Below, one piece after another: positions 60,401-64,000 of a stretch of DNA of 64,000 bases; within the stretch, counting starts at the first letter, position 1; every line of letters begins with the position of its first letter. Source of the DNA: Haliotis asinina (lineage: Eukaryota; Mollusca; Gastropoda; Lepetellida; Haliotidae); assembly GCF_037392515.1 (NCBI RefSeq), contig NC_090281.1, positions 50,906,145-50,970,144 of the forward strand. Reading direction: 5' to 3'. The translations under genes were made by a program, and so were the position numbers. A model generated the notes under the pieces. That model saw only the letters and a list, made by a program, of their open reading frames with translations, searched no databases and was not told the DNA's origin.

Positions 60401-62214
60401 ATTGGGATCTTTGGGAAATGGACTACAATTATCAGCAAGAAAAGCAAGATTTGTGTGGGTGTCAACTTATTTATTGTGAATTACACGATGTGTATGCTTG
60501 CTCCTTGGTGTGCTTAAAGTAATGACAAATTCACAAGGGCACTCACGATGTACATCAGTGTTCCTGTTGATATCATTAGACTCGCTTTAGTTTCTATTTT
60601 ATCATATTTGATATTGTCTATTTTGACAGAGACGTAAATGCTCAGGGTGCATATGAGTTGTTGATGAGACGTGTTGGCAGTGAAATGTATGTGATAGAAT
60701 CTGGCCCTGACTGTGTTGCAAGCTCTCAGCTTCCATCTCACTCTGATGTGCACATCTCATGTCTCACCGGACAAAGGGTACAGGTTAGTGCAGCTGTCAC
60801 CATGTGCAATACAGCCATTGTCCATAATGGTTCTCCAGCATTTGATTCTTGTTCCATGGTTCCCCCAATATCCACTGTGTGTTATTCTTTGAGCTGTTCA
60901 CAGGTGTTCTTTAAGGTTATGACCCCAAGGAGAGGTAATACAGACCCTTAAGACATTATACTGGTTGATACCTTTCAGTTTACAGCATCAAGACTATTTG
61001 ATTCTGTTTAAGGAGAAGCTGTGTGCCAGGCCATTTGCTTACAGTTTTATTTACCTCACACATAAATGTCCTTTTCTGATTGGCTGAGTGCTCTTTAAAT
61101 ATTTTCAGTGTACCCTACTTATAAGCAAGTAACATTTCAATGTACCCTGCTAGGAAGGCTGAATTCATTTGGTGCTTTGTGTTAGTAATTCTTTATCTCT
61201 AATAACATTGAACCATGTATGATGAATGGAAATTACCAATGTTTGCAGAATGCAAATCAGTGGAGGAGAGACAACTCTAAATATGTGTTTCTTGTTTGCA
61301 AAATCTGGCAATGAATACAAAAAGTTTTTAATGGGTGCTTGAATTAATTCAGAAATAACATAGAGGTGTTCAGCATGATAAATGCGTTGTTCAATGGTCC
61401 CTGAGTGCCTGTGGGTTGATGTACCCTCCATGTTTGTTTATGTTCCATGAACCTGACGGGCCATTCTCCCTTCCATGATTGACATGCAACATAGGAAATT
61501 TCTGTACATCCTATGCGAGTCAGTTATTTGAGATAAAGAATCATTAAAATGAAGTACCAAGTGAAGTCTTACAGTTCAGCATTCGTAATTTGTTGGGTAA
61601 CGTAGAATATATTGTTGTTTAACCCTAATTCAGCTTAGAATTGTTTGTGTGATGTTTTCTTCTCTCTCATATTAATATTTTCCCTGTATCAGTGACTATA
61701 GTGCATTTGGCTCTAAAGCGGATGAATGAATTGCAACCCAACTTGAAAACTAATAAACATATAATACTCAGTGAAACACTGATTATTAGGGTTTGAGTTA
61801 GATTACAATATTCATCATCCACTTTTGAGCCAAACAGACTGACTGCAGTGAACAATATTTACTAAGCATGTAGAAAATAGGATCTGCATGTGCAGTCATT
61901 GTCAATGTCTGTCGAATATTTTCCTCCGAACACATTGCAGTACAGGTACCTGTATCATTAAATATATATCTCAATACATTCTGTAGCCAATATGCAGCCT
62001 ATTGTTTACTTTAACATGATTGTTTACCTAAACATGTAAAATGTCTCCAGACGATCTCATTTTGTTTTGTGAAACAGACTGTGTTGTTTTTCAGGGTCTA
62101 GCCTTCTTCTTGGAAGATGGGCAGTCAGCACTGTCGGTGAATGAAGCACTGATGTGGGCCAAAGTTAACCCCTTCTCACCTCTTGGATCAGGGATAAGGA
62201 TTAACCCTTTCTGA
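42438..62214 (+). CDS. WDR17: WD repeat-containing protein 17 (WDR17)
   Basis: 26 coding exons: 42438-42554, 45327-45738, 46041-46292, 46788-47089, 47680-47793, 48661-48807, 49216-49298, 50251-50337, 51182-51270, 51763-51838, 52121-52323, 52443-52592, 52811-52941, 53390-53515, 54048-54203, 54489-54553, 54968-55198, 55728-55827, 56628-56764, 57991-58102, 58585-58726, 58842-58944, 59150-59251, 59957-60067, 60630-60783, 62095-62214. All phases agree: 3822 nt, 1273 aa (human about 1300). It starts MVKQVGLLSAGCQPWN and ends AKVNPFSPLGSGIRINPF, both matching human WDR17. Residues 40-680 hold WD40 blades with motifs such as IVWNISEQ, RIWNVSKS, KVWDINTM, FIWNIRKG, RVWDYTQE, RIWDTRDG and RLWSLTSL. The C-terminal half is helical (EAAAVHIKLGNIQRYCELMV). 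WD40 proteins act as interaction scaffolds; no enzymatic role is known, and the human gene is noted for retina and testis expression. Exons 17 to 18 need the acceptor TATCAAG at 54961-54967; the nearby CACAG would put a stop in frame. Confidence 0.95.
43900..44700. other. WDR17 intron segment with SINE-like fragments
   Basis: A 159-codon minus-strand frame (43903-44382) has no domain. Around 44288-44370 a tRNA-like stretch ends GTGTCCGGGTCGAGCCCACC (B-box-like). It is more likely a SINE head than a gene. Confidence 0.35.
45053..45216 (+). repeat. SINE family B (tRNA-headed) copy
   Basis: A-box-like GTGGTAACCTAGTGGTGTTC, then GCCCATTTCTGGTGTTTCCC and a tail GCTGGAATATTTCAAAAAGA. It lies in the intron before exon 45327. 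Confidence 0.65.
47139..47265 (+). repeat. SINE family A 3' end with long (ACTC)n tail
   Basis: ATGCTCATGATGTTGATCGC, GGATTGTCTGATTCAGAC and CAGATTGCCGCCAAACTAAA, followed by about 13 ACTC units (47212-47264). It sits 50 bp after the exon ending 47089. Confidence 0.8.
47478..47625 (+). repeat. SINE family B copy
   Basis: B-box-like GGGTTTGATCCCATC, then TATTGCTGGAATATTGCTAA and a tail ACTTAACTCAGTCAGTCAC. It ends about 55 bp before exon 47680. Confidence 0.7.
48344..48502 (+). repeat. SINE family B copy
   Basis: The clearest tRNA-like head: GTGGGGTGGTAGCCTAGTGG, TTAAAGTGTTCGCTTGCC, AGAGTTCGTTTACCC. Then CCCATTTCTGGTGTCAACTG and TCTGGAATATTGTTAAAAGC with GTGTAAAACTAAAGTG. Confidence 0.8.
50427..50477. 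repeat. (GTT)n microsatellite
   Basis: GTTGTT run with occasional GCT units, in the WDR17 intron after exon 50251-50337. Confidence 0.9.
50530..50694 (-). repeat. SINE family B copy, minus
   Basis: Starts GAGTGAGTGAGTTTAGTTTT and ends AGCCACTAGGCTACCCCACT (A-box complement). GAGAATTGAACCCATG is the B-box complement. Confidence 0.85.
50934..51091 (-). repeat. SINE family B copy, minus
   Basis: GAGTGAGTAAGTGAATATGG, TTTATGCCGCTTTTAGTAAT and CTAACCACTAGGCTACCCA. It shares the organisation of the copy 240 bp upstream. Confidence 0.8.
51476..51700 (+). repeat. SINE family A copy
   Basis: ACCCGTGAAAATGCGGGTTA, TCTTCAGCAACCCATGCTTG and GTTGATCACTGAATTGTCTG, then a diverged tail. Confidence 0.75.
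53762..54031 (+). repeat. SINE family A copy abutting a WDR17 exon
   Basis: CCCATGAAGGTCCAGGGTAG, CTTCAGCAACCCATGCTTGC and AGCTGGAATATTGCCGAGTG; the tail ends AATCACTCAC only about 16 bp before the exon starting at 54048. Confidence 0.85.
55312..55403 (+). repeat. SINE family A, internally deleted
   Basis: The head (CCCATGAAGGTCATGGGTTA, CTTCAGCAACCCATGCTTGC) joins directly to the tail (CTAAAACTAAACTCACCCAC). The middle ~180 bp is missing. Confidence 0.8.
55494..55528. repeat. (AATTTT)n short tandem repeat
   Basis: Five to six copies of TAATTT/AATTTT in a WDR17 intron. Confidence 0.85.
55850..56075 (+). repeat. SINE family A copy
   Basis: CATGCTTGTCATAAGAGGTG, GATCACTGGATTGTCTGG and AGCTGGAATATTGCGGAGTG, starting about 23 bp after the exon ending 55827. 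Confidence 0.8.
56996..57145 (-). repeat. SINE family B copy, minus
   Basis: GAGTGAGTGG, ATTTTAGCAATATTCAAGCA, AATGGGCTTCACACATTGTA and TGGTTTAACCATTATGCAAC (A-box side). Confidence 0.75.
57250..57370 (+). repeat. tRNA-like SINE fragment (family E)
   Basis: Contains TGGGTTCAAATCCCAGACGG, a good B box, then CTGTACTTTGCTGAGAAAGT. A related piece lies at about 62860-62935 (ATCTGTACTCTACTGATAAA). It is not a functional tRNA, as no full cloverleaf is seen. Confidence 0.5.
59268..59516 (-). repeat. SINE family A copy, minus
   Basis: GTCAGCAATGTTCCAGCTTT, GTCTGGACCAGACAATCCTG and AACATGGGTTGCTGACGACC. It starts about 17 bp after the exon ending 59251. Confidence 0.8.
59520..59645 (+). repeat. tRNA-like repeat fragment
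   Basis: GGGTGGCAGCCTGGTGGTAA (A-box-like) and GGGTTTGAATCCCTGG (B-box-like), about 65 bp apart. Looks like a SINE head. Confidence 0.5.
61395..61640. repeat. Dispersed repeat D, partial copy in the last WDR17 intron
   Basis: TGGGTTGATGTACCCTCCAT, GTTTGTTTATGTTCCATGA and AATGAAGTACCAAGTGAAG match parts of 9905-10360 and 35250-35516. Confidence 0.6.
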
Positions 62215-63371
62215 GAACATCACCAAGTCAGCATACAGTGTGTTGATAGCTTCATGTGGAACAAATGTTCAGGGCCTAGATTATCAAAGCTCTCTAGCGC
62301 TAGCGTAAGTTAATGTTAATGTGTGCCTCTTACCACTATCTTAGTGCTATGAGAGCTTCGAAATCTGGGCCCTGAACAATAGTATGAAATTTTTTCTTAC
62401 TTTGCATGTACTTATTTGAGTTCTACACATATATGCCAAATCATGCATAATGTTATATCTGTACAGTTGTTTCTGTTAATGCAGGTGTTACGTTGCTTTT
62501 GTACTTTAACTGCCGACATAGAATATCATACAAAAGTTTTGAAAATGAAATTAAATGGAGCCTCTGCTATGTACTCAGGAGATAGACCTGATGTTTGATT
62601 GAGCTTGTGTTGGGGAACTAAAGTGGCTCGTCAGGAACGCTATGATGCCAGATTATGATTATCCTTTGTGATAGCTGGAACTTCCAAGATAAGAGAATGT
62701 GATAAAAAACTAAATCAAAGTTGTTCAGATTTGATCTTTTCTTGTGTGGTGTCCAGTTAACCAAGTCAAAGTGTGTGAGGGTATTTTAGGTGAGGTTCCT
62801 TTTAAAGTGCCATGTTGTTCAAACTGATGATTTGGTATCTCATTCTGATTGTTAAGGCTTGAATCCTGGATAGGACTCAAACCCAAATACAAGAATCTGT
62901 ACTCTACTGATAAAGTGTCACCCGAAGTATAAGAAATGTTGAATGATTTTGTTCATGCATACATTGTTGTTCTGTGATTTACATGTCCGTCCAAACTTTT
63001 TGCTTGAAAAAATTACTATGAAGTTGTTACATGTTATACATTGAGAAAAGATCTGACTGTTTGTGTTGATAACTACAAATGTGTAACATAACTGTCTCCA
63101 TTGTGTTTCGTTTGAACATTGAAAGGGTCACTGATGATTCTATACACCTATTAAAGCTCATCTGTCTGAAGTCTGAGACTGTGTTATCCATGACGTTTGT
63201 ATTCTTCAGTAGCCCTGAACAATTAAAGGTGTATGATTTGGGCAAGGTGAATAAACATGCTGATAGACAGCATGCTCCATTTATTAAAACATGGTTGGAG
63301 TTTTGAAATAATATAGCATTTGTGTGTTTTACCAGAAAATATAGAGTTTGCAACTTTTGTCCAGTAATAAA
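62215..63371 (+). terminator. WDR17: WDR17 3' UTR and likely poly(A) signals
   Basis: Downstream of the TGA at 62212-62214 there is no further exon. AATAAA occurs at 63250-63255 and 63366-63371; either could end the transcript. The true end is not determinable here. Confidence 0.45.
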
Positions 63372-63582
63372 ATTTTATTTGGTCAGCTATGATCAGAGAT
63401 TAATTGCTGTGACATAAAAATGTCCAGAACATTCTGTAAAACTGCCAAATTTGGATTAGAAGTTTAGCACAGACCATGCTTAGCATCAGTCCCCTTTACT
63501 TATATATCCACTTCAAACTCCAGATGCATATACTGAGGGAAAAGAAAAAGGGATCACATGAATGCAGAAGTGTTCCTTTATA

Positions 63583-63655
63583 TTTTTTTTCCAGGCTTTT
63601 TCACAAGGTTTGTATGCGATACAAAGTTTGTGAAGAGACCTTGGAAAAAAAATAC
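63583..63655. repeat. Imperfect hairpin / small inverted repeat
   Basis: Arms TTTTTCCAGGCTTTTTCACA... and ...TGTGAAGAGACCTTGGAAAA around the centre GTATGCGATAC. Short, non-coding. Confidence 0.6.
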
Positions 63656-63928
63656 AGGACCCTATCATAGATATTGCAATATTAAAAAGAAACAAAAATC
63701 TTCTTTTTGTTTTTGTTTTTGTGATATAGTTTATTTTGTTAGTTATCCTGGAAAATATGCTTGAAGATTTTTTTCTATAGTTATCATCATGGAAATATAC
63801 CCAGCATGTTTTGAATACTTGTGTCACCAATCATCAAATTTCAAGTCTTCTTCACAATTTGATTAGACCAGATTATGAAACTTGTCTATCAGTGTTTTTC
63901 ATTGTGATTCATGGTGTGTTTTACTTTG

Positions 63929-63985
63929 TTTGTTTGTTTGTTTGTTTGTTTGTTTGTTTGTTTGTTTGTTTGTTTGTTTGTTTGT
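63929..63985. repeat. (TTTG)n microsatellite
   Basis: About 14 copies of TTTG near the right edge of the window. Confidence 0.95.
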
Positions 63986-64000
63986 AATGACCAGATCAGA

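Overview
The window looks like nuclear DNA of a marine gastropod, most likely an abalone (Haliotis) or a close vetigastropod. It has small exons in AT-rich introns, several SINE families ending in (ACTC)n, many small inverted-repeat transposons, and protein-coding genes with animal-type GT-AG introns. I had no database, so the organism call is inference from repeat style and protein families.

Layout. (1) 1-5.3 kb, + strand: the last six exons of a DEG/ENaC (amiloride-sensitive type) cation-channel subunit whose 5' part lies left of the window. (2) 5.3-16 kb: no gene recognised; LINE remnants with a SINE inserted in one, a long ATGT microsatellite, a 44-bp palindrome and a broken tyrosine-recombinase-like relic. 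(3) 16.1-22.1 kb, + strand: a complete tandem paralogue of the first channel gene, eight exons coding for 477 aa, with a dead extra copy of one exon inside it. (4) 22-29.5 kb: mobile DNA, including a 2.76-kb foldback element with minisatellite arms and a LINE piece between them, a Tc1/mariner remnant carrying an insertion, and SINEs. (5) 29.6-34.95 kb, - strand: GEMIN8, a component of the SMN complex, three coding exons and 352 aa. (6) 35-38.5 kb: a 1.8-kb inverted-repeat element with a ~175-bp tandem array, inserted into an older repeat, then a probable promoter region. (7) 38.6-63.4 kb, + strand: WDR17, a WD40-repeat protein rebuilt from 26 coding exons whose splice phases all agree (1273 aa), with a non-coding first exon and a 3' UTR.

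The three kinds of gene have no obvious shared pathway. The two channel genes are a tandem duplication: matching exons have identical lengths and splice phases, and flanking intron sequence and a 3' SINE relic are also shared. GEMIN8 and WDR17 are divergent neighbours. ETS-like, NRF1-like and E-box-like sites lie just upstream of the predicted first exon of WDR17, so a shared promoter is possible. Much of the remaining sequence is transposable elements, many with visible inverted repeats and target-site duplications.
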